DNA of 35,614 nt from Paenibacillus albidus (GCF_014644435.1 NZ_BMKR01000055.1:1-35614); one strand, 5' to 3'; positions 1 through 6,806 are shown, numbered from the stretch's first letter. The notes: generated by a model not told the origin, from the sequence alone. A program made the numbers and translations.

Positions 1-584
1 CGCTGGATACCGTTGATCGCTTGCTTGTCAGGTTATGATCTTAATTGCGGTCTATATAGATTGAACTGAAAAATGCTATACCGTAACGAATAGTCGGTCA
101 ATAACTTCAAGTGGGGACTGGTTGACACGTTTCATAAAGGCTACGACATGAGAACGAATGACATAAAACATATGAAAGAAGACGTTATTTTTACATCCTG
201 CTTCAGCCATAGCAGAGGTCAATTATCGGGCATTGTTATTGACCTGTTTGGAGTATGCTGGCTTCTGGAAGAAGAATACGAAACTAAATGATAAAGTCCG
301 TTCACAAGCAGTTGTCGTGCTGATCAAGCTTGGGGAGCTGAAAATATAGCATCCCTGCCTTGGAATAGTCACGTTAAACCTTCTTTAGCCGTAAAAGGCG
401 AGAGAAGGTTATTGTCGAGCCAAAAAGAATCTTTCGAAGGGGGAATGAGGGAGATTACGGACTAAAAATGGCATGTAATTGTAAACGCACGCTGTCATTG
501 TCGAGTTTAAAGACAGAGTAGGAGCATGAGCGGTAAGGCATCAAAGCAACCAGATTTAAATGTTTACTTTGATTGATAAAACAT
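1..584. other. No intact gene; degenerate sequence with one hairpin
   Basis: No ORF here has both a convincing ribosome site and a recognisable product. A short open stretch near 250-348 (plus strand) reads plausibly as protein and ends in TAG, but it has no start and I do not recognise it; it may be the tail of a decayed gene. An inverted repeat at 377-410 (arms AACCTTCT and AGAAGGTT, with inner GCC/GGC) could fold as a hairpin but lacks a T-tract. The stretch borders a truncated repressor gene, so it is probably decayed DNA. Confidence 0.5.
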
Positions 585-956
585 TTAGGTAATTGCTCTA
601 ACCGTTTGTCTTTCCACAATGGAGTGGGTACAGATTTGACTCTTCGCGGGCTCCCCCGTTTCAATCATGCCGATCAGCTTCTCGGAAGCGATCATTCCAA
701 TGTCATATAGCGGCTGGCGCACCGTAGTCAATGGCGGATTGACCATCCGGGCTAAACGAAGATCGTCGTATCCCATGATGGAGATATCTTCAGGTACATT
801 CATTCCATGTTTCGTAACGATGGAAAGGGCACCAATCGCCATTTCGTCACTGGCAGCGAAGACAGCAGTAACCTCAGGCGCTTTCCGTAATATAGCTTCC
901 ATGGCTCTGCTGCCGCTTTCATACAAAAAGTCTCCATATATGAGGTAACGACTATC
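585..956 (-). pseudogene. LacI/GalR-type repressor, C-terminal fragment
   Basis: The frame carries only the last third of a LacI-family regulator, the effector-binding and dimerisation lobe. Visible hallmarks are YGDFLYESG, VFAASDEMAIGAL, VPEDISIMGYDD and the PPLTTVRQP motif that precedes the final helix. Family members are about 330-345 residues; here roughly 120 remain, and the helix-turn-helix and first sugar-binding lobe are missing. The frame stays open to an ATG at 995, but the residues before about 953 do not look like LacI. They lie over the end of another small ORF (955-1110), so the join at about 950-960 is a deletion scar. No ribosome site serves this frame. It cannot bind DNA as a normal repressor. 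Confidence 0.85.
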
Positions 957-1110
957 AGTTCTGAAGAAACAGTTTTTTAGCATAGGGTATATCACCGTGA
1001 TAATCGTTCTCTTCGCTCACTTCGATATCTTTGTCGATATCTTTTTCAACTTCCTCGTTCGTAAGCTGTTGCTCCTTATCGTTCCACTCATTTTCGTTGC
1101 GTTCACTCAT
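955..1110 (-). CDS. Small acidic hypothetical protein (51 aa), probably 3'-truncated
   Basis: This small ORF begins at ATG 1108-1110 behind a strong ribosome site (AGAGGAGGAAA, about 7-8 bases upstream). It encodes a 51-residue, very acidic and hydrophilic peptide rich in Glu, Asp, Asn and Lys (MSERNENEW..., with VEKDIDKDIEV in the middle). No membrane segment or known motif is visible. Its stop lies exactly where the LacI fragment downstream begins to look like a repressor, so its natural 3' end was probably lost in the same deletion and the last few residues may be foreign. An extended -10 like TGCTATAGT lies about 40 bases upstream. The strong ribosome site argues that it was, and may still be, translated. 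Function unknown. Confidence 0.5.
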   Translation of the reverse strand: MSERNENEWNDKEQQLTNEEVEKDIDKDIEVSEENDYHGDIPYAKKLFLQN

Positions 1111-1148
1111 AATTCAAATTTCCTCCTCTTTTTACAATCGACTCATTC

Positions 1149-1157
1149 ACTATAGCA
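1149..1157 (-). promoter_or_regulatory. Possible extended -10 for the 51-aa ORF
   Basis: On the minus strand the sequence reads TGCTATAGT, an extended -10 for sigma-A. It lies about 38 bases upstream of the ATG at 1110. No good -35 is present at 17-18 bases. Confidence 0.35.
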
Positions 1158-1292
1158 GAATTTTGAGATTTCACCTTAAAGACTCTTTAATTTTTCGGAA
1201 ATGGGGTAACCTAGAGGTGGAAACGAAGAAAAGCAGGGACTGGCACAGAGCCAATACCCGCTTCTTTAGAAAAGATATTCACATGCGCTACT

Positions 1293-1934
1293 TCATCTTT
1301 TGTAGACACCAAAACGCAGCATGGCAAAAAATTCACGAAAATCTTGGATAATTACTTCCAGCTCTCGACTCATCTGCTCAAGGCTACCTTCCCTTGCAAT
1401 GACCAGCTTATTCATACGATGTTCCAGCGCCTCAATAATTACCGATATGATTTTGATCACATCTTCAAAATCAATATCATCCCGTAGTTGATCCCGAGGT
1501 ATGGCAGATATGATTTCCCGGAATTGTCCGGAATTTTCTTGTCCCCCAAGTGCCTGAGCTTTTTGATACACCGGGTGTAGCGGCTGGCTTATAATGATAC
1601 GCATTAATTGAACGACTTTAGGACTAGATTTCAAATATTCAAGATCCTTTACGAAAAGGTGAATAATGGCCTCGAAAAAATCTGACGGTATGGCCTCGAT
1701 CTGATCTCTCGAGATCCGCTCATTCTCGCTTTCTATCCTTTCGATCATATAAAGAAATAAAGACTCTTTACCGCCGAAATATTGAAACAACGAACCTTTA
1801 GGGATGCCTGCCTGCTTCACGATCCGGTTCGTCGAAGCGGCATCGAATCCATAAGCGGCGAACTCGTCCAAACAAGCTTGCAAAATCTTCTCTTGTTTTT
1901 CCTGCGGCAATCGCTCGAACATCTCGATATTCAT
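1293..1934 (-). CDS. TetR/AcrR family transcriptional regulator
   Basis: This is a 213-residue one-component repressor. The N-terminal TetR DNA-binding domain spans roughly residues 10-56: the first helix is EKILQACLDEFAAYGFDAAS, followed by the helix-turn-helix TNRIVKQAGIPKGSLFQYFGGKESL, which is very typical. The remaining 150 residues are a helical ligand-binding and dimerisation domain with no informative motif. The start is ATG 1932-1934 behind AAAGAGGTTGAG. It is the second gene of an operon, 76 bases after the amidohydrolase and in the same direction. A perfect palindrome at the likely transcription start of that operon (3552-3567) is the obvious candidate operator, so autorepression together with control of the amidohydrolase is inferred. 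The ligand is unknown; it could be the hydrolase substrate. Confidence 0.93.
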   Translation of the reverse strand: MNIEMFERLPQEKQEKILQACLDEFAAYGFDAASTNRIVKQAGIPKGSLFQYFGGKESLFLYMIERIESENERISRDQIEAIPSDFFEAIIHLFVKDLEYLKSSPKVVQLMRIIISQPLHPVYQKAQALGGQENSGQFREIISAIPRDQLRDDIDFEDVIKIISVIIEALEHRMNKLVIAREGSLEQMSRELEVIIQDFREFFAMLRFGVYKR

Positions 1935-2010
1935 GACTCAACCTCTTTATCGGATTTTGTCCCTCAGCCATGTATTATACTCTAATTTCAGCTTACTGAT
2001 CAAGCTCCGA

Positions 2011-3483
2011 TTAGTGTATATGCGGTTGCGACGATTGCGGCTGGTTCTTCACGTCCGACATTTTTATCACCTGGTACGTTTTGATCGCTTTCGTCAAATC
2101 CTGCTTCTCCATTAGCTTTCCGTCCAATATAACGGCGGAAATCGCCGTCGTATTCCGAATGTCCTTCAGCGGATTCGCTGCGAGCAAAACCAGATCGGCC
2201 AGCTTGCCCTCTTCGACGGTACCAAGCTCATGTTCTCTGTCAAGGTATTTCGCCGGATTAAGCGTTGCCGTCTGCAACGCTTGGAGCGGAGTAAGACCGC
2301 TCTTCACGAGCAGTTCAAGCTCGTCGTGCAAGGAAAAACCGTATACTGTATTCGGAAGCAAGAACGCGGCATCCGTTCCGGCAAGCAATGGAACGCCAGC
2401 CTCGTTCATTTTCCGGACTAAACCCGGTAAAAAGGAGTTGTATTCCCTCGTTTGAACAAACTCTTTCGGGTTATTCTTGATTTGTCGAAGAGTTTGAACC
2501 CATTGTTTCTGAATCTCCGTCGGCGCATATTTCGCTCGCTCGCTAAGCTGCTCTGTCTTAAATAGAGTGTTCAACACGACCAACGTCGGCACTTGCCAAA
2601 CTTCGTTCTGCTTAAACGCCTGGAACAGCTTTGCCGCACGCTTCGGATCATAAGATTTCGCCGCTCTAATTTCGGATTTCTCCATAAATTTCATATCTAT
2701 CAATTTTGGATTTTTTAACAGATCTTCTTCTAGGCTTGAGGTCGCGATAAACATACCATTCATGTGTTCCATGCTCTTCATTCCCACTCGGACCGCCTCT
2801 GTGGCGCGAACCAACATAGGCAAATGACCTGTAACGGGTAGTCCGAGCTTATTCGCTTCGTCCGCAGCGGCGAAGAAAAGCGGACGCGGCAGTTCGGAAT
2901 ATACCTTAATGTGATCCGCGCCTTTCTTGGCCATGAGACGAACGGCTTCGCGCGCTTGTTTCTCCGTTCTCACATCAAACAGGTGGGGCATATTCGCGCC
3001 TTGCACTAACGTCGATCCTGCATAGGCAATTCGCGGTGCATTCATTCCGTCTTTGATCGCTTTTTTCCATAAATCGATGCTTTTCAGATTCGCCCCCATA
3101 TCTCTTACGCCTGTTACCCCATTGCTCAGAAATAACGGAAAAGCCTGCTTATAGTCGTTAAATAAGTGTGTGTGCATATCCCACAAACCGGGAATGACAT
3201 ATTGGCCTGCAGCGTCGCGCACTTGTGCTTCTTCTGGTATCTTAACTTCATCGCTGTCTCCAATCTGTTGAATCTTGTTGCCTACAACGATTATCGTTTG
3301 ATCTTCCTTCAATTTCCCAGACTGAACATCCACAACAGTTGCATTTTGGAGCACTAACGTTTGCTTACTTTTGTTCGACGGCTCGATACTCGCATGGCTG
3401 GGTCCTGCATTTCCAAACAATCCGACACCTAAAGCCATTACCATTAACAATAAATATTTCTTCGAATTAGATTTAATAGTCAA
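2011..3483 (-). CDS. Secreted metal-dependent amidohydrolase (imidazolonepropionase-like superfamily)
   Basis: The 490-residue protein has a Sec signal peptide (KK then a hydrophobic run at residues 10-27, likely cleavage after GPSHA at about residue 31). An amidohydrolase TIM barrel with a flanking beta-sandwich follows. Metal ligands are visible: DMHTH (His104, His106), the bridging Lys in HIKVYSE (Lys193), His220 in TGHLP, His240 in MEHMNG and the catalytic Asp371 in AGTDAAF. The C-terminal part has the usual ADLVLLAANPL...ISAVILDGK signature of cyclic amidohydrolases and Xaa-Pro/aryldialkyl-type hydrolases (COG1228-like). It should cleave an amide or ester bond in a small molecule or peptide outside the membrane; the substrate cannot be read from sequence. 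The start is TTG (3481-3483) behind AGGAG at 3494-3498. It is first in an operon with a TetR regulator, which suggests induction by its substrate or a toxic compound. Confidence 0.9.
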   Translation of the reverse strand: MTIKSNSKKYLLLMVMALGVGLFGNAGPSHASIEPSNKSKQTLVLQNATVVDVQSGKLKEDQTIIVVGNKIQQIGDSDEVKIPEEAQVRDAAGQYVIPGLWDMHTHLFNDYKQAFPLFLSNGVTGVRDMGANLKSIDLWKKAIKDGMNAPRIAYAGSTLVQGANMPHLFDVRTEKQAREAVRLMAKKGADHIKVYSELPRPLFFAAADEANKLGLPVTGHLPMLVRATEAVRVGMKSMEHMNGMFIATSSLEEDLLKNPKLIDMKFMEKSEIRAAKSYDPKRAAKLFQAFKQNEVWQVPTLVVLNTLFKTEQLSERAKYAPTEIQKQWVQTLRQIKNNPKEFVQTREYNSFLPGLVRKMNEAGVPLLAGTDAAFLLPNTVYGFSLHDELELLVKSGLTPLQALQTATLNPAKYLDREHELGTVEEGKLADLVLLAANPLKDIRNTTAISAVILDGKLMEKQDLTKAIKTYQVIKMSDVKNQPQSSQPHIH

Positions 3484-3551
3484 AATAAGTCAGCTCCTCA
3501 TCATAAACTCGTATTGTTAGCTTAAAATTGTAAATCATGTGAAATCACCAC

Positions 3552-3567
3552 ATGACCACGTGGTCAT
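3552..3567. promoter_or_regulatory. Perfect 16-bp palindrome, candidate TetR operator
   Basis: ATGACCACGTGGTCAT is its own reverse complement. It starts 5 bases downstream of the -10 box and covers about +1 to +16 of the amidohydrolase operon, a classic repressor position. The TetR gene encoded in the same operon is the natural candidate to bind it. Confidence 0.75.
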
Positions 3568-3572
3568 ATATT

Positions 3573-3601
3573 ATGATAGATGAGTTTTCACCTAATGTCA
3601 A
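3573..3601 (-). promoter_or_regulatory. Sigma-A promoter of the amidohydrolase-TetR operon
   Basis: Read on the minus strand, a perfect -35 TTGACA (3596-3601) is separated by 17 bases from a -10 TATCAT (3573-3578). Transcription should begin near 3565-3567, right at the edge of the palindrome at 3552-3567. Confidence 0.85.
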
Positions 3602-3698
3602 ACATTATCGACACGCGAAAATAAAAAAAATATTTTGTTAATTCCGGAGAGTTTAAGTTAATCGAGTAGCCCGCCATTCTATACGAGGTGATTCCGCC

Positions 3699-3923
3699 AT
3701 GAAACCGCTAACCACGACGAGCGACCTAATTCTAGCCGCCGCTAAACGAACGCCGATATACGTATACTTCGATGACCACGTTTACGGACCAGCTACTATC
3801 GAGGCAATTACGGACTTTCACGTAGAAATAAGCGGTAAAGACGACGCAGTAACCGACGGTATCAACTGCTTCTCCCGCGCTAATTGTTCGTTTTATATCG
3901 CGGGGGATTTTATACAGCGGTAG
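3699..3923 (+). CDS. Small hypothetical protein (74 aa)
   Basis: The ORF starts at ATG 3699 behind GAGGTG (8 bases of spacing) and encodes 74 residues. The predicted product begins MKPLTTTSDLILAAAKR and continues with alternating hydrophobic residues (PIYVYFDDHVYGPATIEAI, then FHVEISG), suggesting a small beta-rich, barrel-like fold. No catalytic motif or membrane segment is visible. It is followed 50 bases later by a strong terminator, so it forms a complete stand-alone transcription unit. Codon use is rich in CGA, CTA and GTA, unlike the neighbouring catabolic genes and reminiscent of phage-derived small genes; that is an impression, not a measurement. I do not recognise the family. Confidence 0.55.
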   Translation: MKPLTTTSDLILAAAKRTPIYVYFDDHVYGPATIEAITDFHVEISGKDDAVTDGINCFSRANCSFYIAGDFIQR

Positions 3924-3974
3924 CCTCGAAAATGTACGCCATTTTGAACCGTTCACTATTTAACTGTGCATAAT

Positions 3975-4016
3975 AAAACGGACGAACGGCCCGGTAAGTG
4001 CCATTCGTCCGTTTTT
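3975..4016 (+). terminator. Rho-independent terminator after the 74-aa ORF
   Basis: The arms AAAACGGACGAACGGC and GCCATTCGTCCGTTTT pair with one G-U, around a loop of about 9 bases, and end in five T. It closes the 3699-3923 unit and could work in both directions, since a run of A precedes it. Confidence 0.85.
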
Positions 4017-4286
4017 GCAATTAATTATGAAAATCCAAAAACCACCAATTAATAGACCCAGAAGAACCTGAAAAAATCCGACTACTAATGTTTCTCTTAT
4101 CGATTTGACTGTCCAGCTTGGTAGCTATACCACGCTTGTTGAGGCTAAGCGGATAATTCGCAGTCTGCTAAATATAATCCGGATGACAGGGAGAGATAAT
4201 TCATGACAGAGGCTATAATTGCTTCGCATTGTGTCATGAATGGCTAAAATTTCACGTATGGACATTAGCGTGGGAATATCTCTAAG
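4017..4286. other. Gene-free stretch with a 10-bp inverted repeat
   Basis: No gene with start and ribosome site is seen. A perfect inverted repeat, ATTCATGACA at 4199-4208 and TGTCATGAAT at 4232-4241, encloses 23 bases and has no T-tract, so it may be a protein-binding or structural site. On the minus strand at about 4030-4125 an open frame would encode a hydrophobic stretch, but it lacks a start and a stop interrupts it just upstream, so it may be a gene remnant. Confidence 0.45.
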
Positions 4287-4337
4287 TAAAAGCGAAAGAT
4301 CAAGAATCCATTAGGGATCCTCGATCTTTCGCTTTTT
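4287..4337 (+). terminator. Strong hairpin terminator
   Basis: AAAAGCGAAAGATC pairs with GATCTTTCGCTTTT, with an inner GAATCC/GGGATCC helix and an ATTA loop, followed by TT. No gene directly precedes it. It abuts the headless MarR gene, so the original upstream gene has probably been lost. Confidence 0.8.
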
Positions 4338-4388
4338 TACTTTTTAAGAACTGATACTACTTTATTAAATTTCATAGGGCAAGATAAT

Positions 4389-4697
4389 TTGCTGTATCGT
4401 CTGTGGTTGGGTGATGGGGTAACACAAATGCAACTATGTGAACACTTGAAATGCGAACCGCCAACGGTAACGAACATGGTTAAATCACTGGAGCAGAACG
4501 GATTTATATATCGTAAACGTGATAAACAAGATGCAAGGATCATGCGTATTTTTCTAACGGACAAAGGCAAAGAATTAGAGACACCGGTTGAGATTAAATG
4601 GAGGGAGCAGCAGGAAAAATTACTTCAATCCATTTCTACGGAAGATCGGTTGATATTAAGACAATTAATGCAACAAATAGAGAGGAATATATTATAA
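4389..4697 (+). pseudogene. MarR-family regulator lacking its N-terminus
   Basis: The frame encodes the winged helix-turn-helix and C-terminal helix of a MarR-type regulator. Visible are VTQMQLCEHLKCEPPTVTNMVKSLEQNGF (recognition helix), the wing with the conserved basic/Asp signature YRKRDKQDARIMRIFLTDKGKEL, and the dimerisation helix to the end. Family members are about 140-150 residues. Here, even counting the open frame back from the TTG at 4389, the first 35-40 residues (helix 1 of the dimer interface) are replaced by terminator-derived sequence. There is no ribosome site before 4389. The most economical reading is a deletion that fused a terminator to the middle of the gene. A shortened protein translated from TTG is possible but unlikely to dimerise normally. 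Confidence 0.7.
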
Positions 4698-4710
4698 CTC
4701 TCTATTTCTT
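4675..4710 (+). terminator. Hairpin overlapping the MarR stop codon
   Basis: AAATAGAGAG (4675-4684) and CTCTCTATTT (4698-4707) form a perfect 10-bp stem with a 13-base loop that contains the TAA stop. The T-tract is weak (TTTCTT). It is probably the native terminator of the regulator gene. Confidence 0.55.
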
Positions 4711-4812
4711 CAATATATATTTAGCTTACTAAATATATGCGATCAGATTTGCTAAGTACAATCAACCTGCCAGGGTAAGACCTCAAGCAACAGTGGAGCA
4801 TCATCTGTCGGA

Positions 4813-4943
4813 TGTCAAGAATATGAGCCGATTAATTACCGCGTATATCGTGGTTTTTTTGTTTTATCGGTACATATTCTTGGCAATGTGCAATGTCAAG
4901 AATATGTACCGAATACCGAAAAAGGCCAAGAATGTATACCGAT
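4813..4943. repeat. Cluster of four ~20-bp repeats, transposon-end-like
   Basis: Four copies of a TGTCAAGAATATGTACCGAT-like unit lie within 131 bases: 4813-4832 (direct), 4866-4885 (inverted), 4894-4913 (direct) and 4924-4943 (direct, with GGCC at the start and one internal change). Copies 2 and 3 together form a perfect 16-bp inverted repeat with a 14-base spacer (4867-4912). No transposase gene is left nearby. Multiple spaced copies of a 20-mer that begins TGT are what IS21-type elements carry at their ends as transposase-binding sites, so this may be an orphan end or two fused ends. That assignment is inference. The surrounding 4698-5118 interval holds no gene I can support. Confidence 0.6.
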
Positions 4944-5118
4944 TGCCGATAAGCTATTTATCAAGTGTACGGCTTATTTCGCAATAAAACCAAAACTCGA
5001 CCTTTGTCTGCTGTTGATTAAGCTCTAACGGGAAACGTTAGCTCAAGCAGGTTAGAAGATTAAAACCTCTCTTTAGAAGCAAACCTAGATGTAATAGATT
5101 CTAAGGGGAAGATTTTAT

Positions 5119-5552
5119 ATGAAGTTAAGTGAGTTATGGCATCTGTATGAGGCTGATAAACGAATTCAAGGATTTAGTCCGAGAACATTGAATGCCTACG
5201 CTCTCCAGAACAAAATGCTAATGACGGAACTAAGTGATCCCGAGATAGCGGAAATTACGTTGACAATGCTGAAGGAATGTTTGGCGAAACAAGCAGATCG
5301 TTTGAAGCCAAGCAGCCTAGGGCATCGAATTCGTTTCGTCCCTGGGCATTAAAACGGCTTGCAGATCGAGGAGAAATTGAAGCGAATGTTTATCCGCATC
5401 GCTTTCGACATACCTTTACATGCCAACTCCTTGATAACGGTGCCCCATTGGATTTCATCCAAGGTATGCTGGGTCATAAGAAAGCCTCAACCACGCAAAT
5501 ATATGCACAACTCCGTTGCTAACTCAGGAGGGAAATGTATCTACGATATATA
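5119..5552 (+). pseudogene. Tyrosine recombinase/integrase, internally deleted
   Basis: The first frame (ATG 5119, ribosome site AAGGGGA) gives the N-terminal SAM-like core-binding domain: LSELWHLYEADKRIQGFSPRTLNAY to SSLGHRIRFV. It then runs out of frame at about 5340. The C-terminal catalytic end appears in another frame from about 5343: LADRGEIEANVYPHRFRHTF, LLDNGAPLDFIQGMLGHKK and TTQIYAQLR. This retains the HxxR, second His and nucleophile Tyr, while the first catalytic Arg and about 150 residues of the middle are missing. Just after the Tyr a TAA (5521-5523) interrupts a frame that would continue LRREMYLRYI, matching the normal end of such recombinases. So there is a large deletion, a frame break and a nonsense change. 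The gene is dead and marks an old mobile element. Confidence 0.85.
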
Positions 5553-5820
5553 GTACCTCAGAATGATTTAAACCAGGCTCAAATATCCATCATGATGTAT
5601 TTTGTACATTCAAAGGATGGCCATAAGGCACTTTTCGGCTAATGCTGCGGTTCCTGCTGCACCAAATACACTGAAATCCTAAAACAAGCCTACTTTTGCT
5701 CATCCTGATGTATAAAGTGCACTCTGGCGATCTCCGCCCTAGGCTTACAGCGTGCCTCCCGGGAGGTAGCTTTCGAATGCGCTCCATCTATTCCCGCCTT
5801 TTAAAGGCTGATGCTGGACT
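5553..5820 (+). repeat. 268-bp dispersed repeat, copy 1
   Basis: This block recurs at 24561-24829 in the same orientation with scattered substitutions and a few indels; both begin GTACCTCAGAATG and end near GATGCTG(G/T)ACT. Each copy carries three sites of the form TGTATNNNGTRCA: here at 5596-5608, 5658-5670 (inverted) and 5709-5721. The only long open frame (minus strand, 5590-5787) is broken by indels in copy 2, so the repeat is probably not protein coding. It directly follows the dead integrase. It has no transposase and no clear terminal inverted repeats. It could be a MITE-like element, a structured RNA or a regulatory cassette. Confidence 0.85.
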
Positions 5821-5863
5821 AGCTTTATGGGGGAACGTTATTTTCACCGCTGTTTCTGAACGC

Positions 5864-5889
5864 GGAATATTCCTTGACAGGAATATTCT
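5864..5889. promoter_or_regulatory. Two GGAATATTC(C) sites flanking the -35, candidate ArsR operator
   Basis: GGAATATTCC at 5864-5873 is a perfect palindrome, and GGAATATTCT at 5880-5889 repeats nine of its ten bases. They bracket the TTGACA -35 box, so a bound repressor would block RNA polymerase. The adjacent ArsR-type regulator is the likely ligand. Confidence 0.55.
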
Positions 5890-5902
5890 TTTTTGGTTAT
5901 AT
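5874..5902 (+). promoter_or_regulatory. Sigma-A promoter of the ArsR-AHSA1 operon
   Basis: TTGACA (5874-5879), a 17-base spacer and TTATAT (5897-5902) lie 37 bases before the regulator's start codon. Confidence 0.8.
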
Positions 5903-5939
5903 TCTAAACAGGAACAAAGACGTTGGAGTGGATGGCTAG

Positions 5940-6278
5940 ATGAACGTGATGGTTTTCAGGGCGCTTGCTGACCCCAACAGGTTCGGTATTGTCGAGCTAT
6001 TGAAGGAGGGATCTTTGCCGGTAGGGATTATTGCGGAACGTCTTGAGCTCAGTCAGCCCCAGACCTCCAAACATCTTCGGGTTCTTGCCGAAGCGGGGCT
6101 TGTGCAGGTCGAGCCCAGCGCGAATAAACGGATTTACCAGCTACGGACCGTACCGCTTCAAGAGTTAGAGACTTGGCTTCAGACGTATCGCCGGATGTGG
6201 GAGGAAAAATTCGATAACCTGGATGATTACCTGCATCAACTGCAACAAGTGGACAACAATAAGGATCACAAGGAGTAG
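5940..6278 (+). CDS. ArsR-type winged-helix regulator (112 aa)
   Basis: The 112-residue protein has the typical compact ArsR fold. It starts VFRALADPNRFGIVELLKEG, then the helix-turn-helix LPVGIIAERLELSQPQTSKHLRVLAEAGLVQ, the wing VEPSANKRIYQL, and a C-terminal helix ending in an acidic, Gln-rich tail. No metal-binding Cys pair is present, so it is not a classic metal sensor. It resembles the SdpR/YgaV-like regulators that sit upstream of AHSA1 proteins. The start ATG 5940 has a modest GGAG 12 bases upstream; ATG 5949 is an alternative. The AHSA1-domain gene follows 33 bases later in the same operon, a very common Firmicute and Actinobacterial pairing. Autorepression through the repeated GGAATATTC sites is inferred. 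Confidence 0.9.
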   Translation: MNVMVFRALADPNRFGIVELLKEGSLPVGIIAERLELSQPQTSKHLRVLAEAGLVQVEPSANKRIYQLRTVPLQELETWLQTYRRMWEEKFDNLDDYLHQLQQVDNNKDHKE

Positions 6279-6311
6279 ACTTGCCAAAATTGAAGCTCGG
6301 GAGGATTACAA

Positions 6312-6806
6312 ATGTCTGAGAATAACGAACTGGTGATTACACGGGAGTTCGCCGCACCACGCGATCTGGTGTTCAAAGTATGGTCTGAGGCGGAGCACCT
6401 GAAGAACTGGTGGGGTCCCAAAGGTTCCAAGCTCGAAGTAGCCCGGATGGATTTTCGTCCCGGTGGTGTATTTCACTTCAAGTTAATGTATCCAGAAGGG
6501 CCAGACATGTGGGCTAGGTTTGCCTATTTGGTGGCGGAGTCACCGGAGAGGATCGTGTACGTCAGCTCTTTTTCAGATCCCGAAGGCCAAATCGTCCGCG
6601 CGCCATTCAGCGACATGTTCCCTCTGGAAATCCGCAACGAAGTGCTCTTCACAGAAGCAAAGGGTAAGACTATCATCACCTTAACCGGCACGCCGATCAA
6701 CATGTCAGTAGAAGAAATGGACTTTTACAAAGGCATGTTCGACTCGATGAATCATGGCTTCAGAGGCACCTTCGACCAGTTGGCTGAATATTTGGAGGAA
6801 GTATAA
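6312..6806 (+). CDS. SRPBCC/AHSA1 (Aha1-like) domain protein
   Basis: This 164-residue protein is a single START-like/AHSA1 domain. Diagnostic segments are ITREFAAPRDLVFKVWSEAEHLKNWWGPKG (first strand and helix with the NWWGP motif), FRPGGVFHFKLMYPEG, ERIVYVSSFSDPEG and the C-terminal helix FDSMNHGFRGTFDQLAEYL. Proteins of this kind form a deep hydrophobic pocket and are thought to bind small lipophilic ligands; the bacterial forms are mostly uncharacterised. The ribosome site is GGGAGG, 7 bases before ATG 6312. It is cotranscribed with the ArsR regulator and closed by a strong terminator. No membrane segment is present, so it should be cytoplasmic. Confidence 0.92.
   Translation: MSENNELVITREFAAPRDLVFKVWSEAEHLKNWWGPKGSKLEVARMDFRPGGVFHFKLMYPEGPDMWARFAYLVAESPERIVYVSSFSDPEGQIVRAPFSDMFPLEIRNEVLFTEAKGKTIITLTGTPINMSVEEMDFYKGMFDSMNHGFRGTFDQLAEYLEEV

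Noticed and set aside
4793..4987. Plus-strand 64-residue open frame over the 20-bp repeats
   Set aside because: Its repeated NMSRL/NMYRI/NVYRL pattern is simply the translated DNA repeat, and no ribosome site precedes it.
5590..5787. Minus-strand 65-residue open frame in the 268-bp repeat
   Set aside because: The second repeat copy breaks this frame with an indel, so coding is not conserved.
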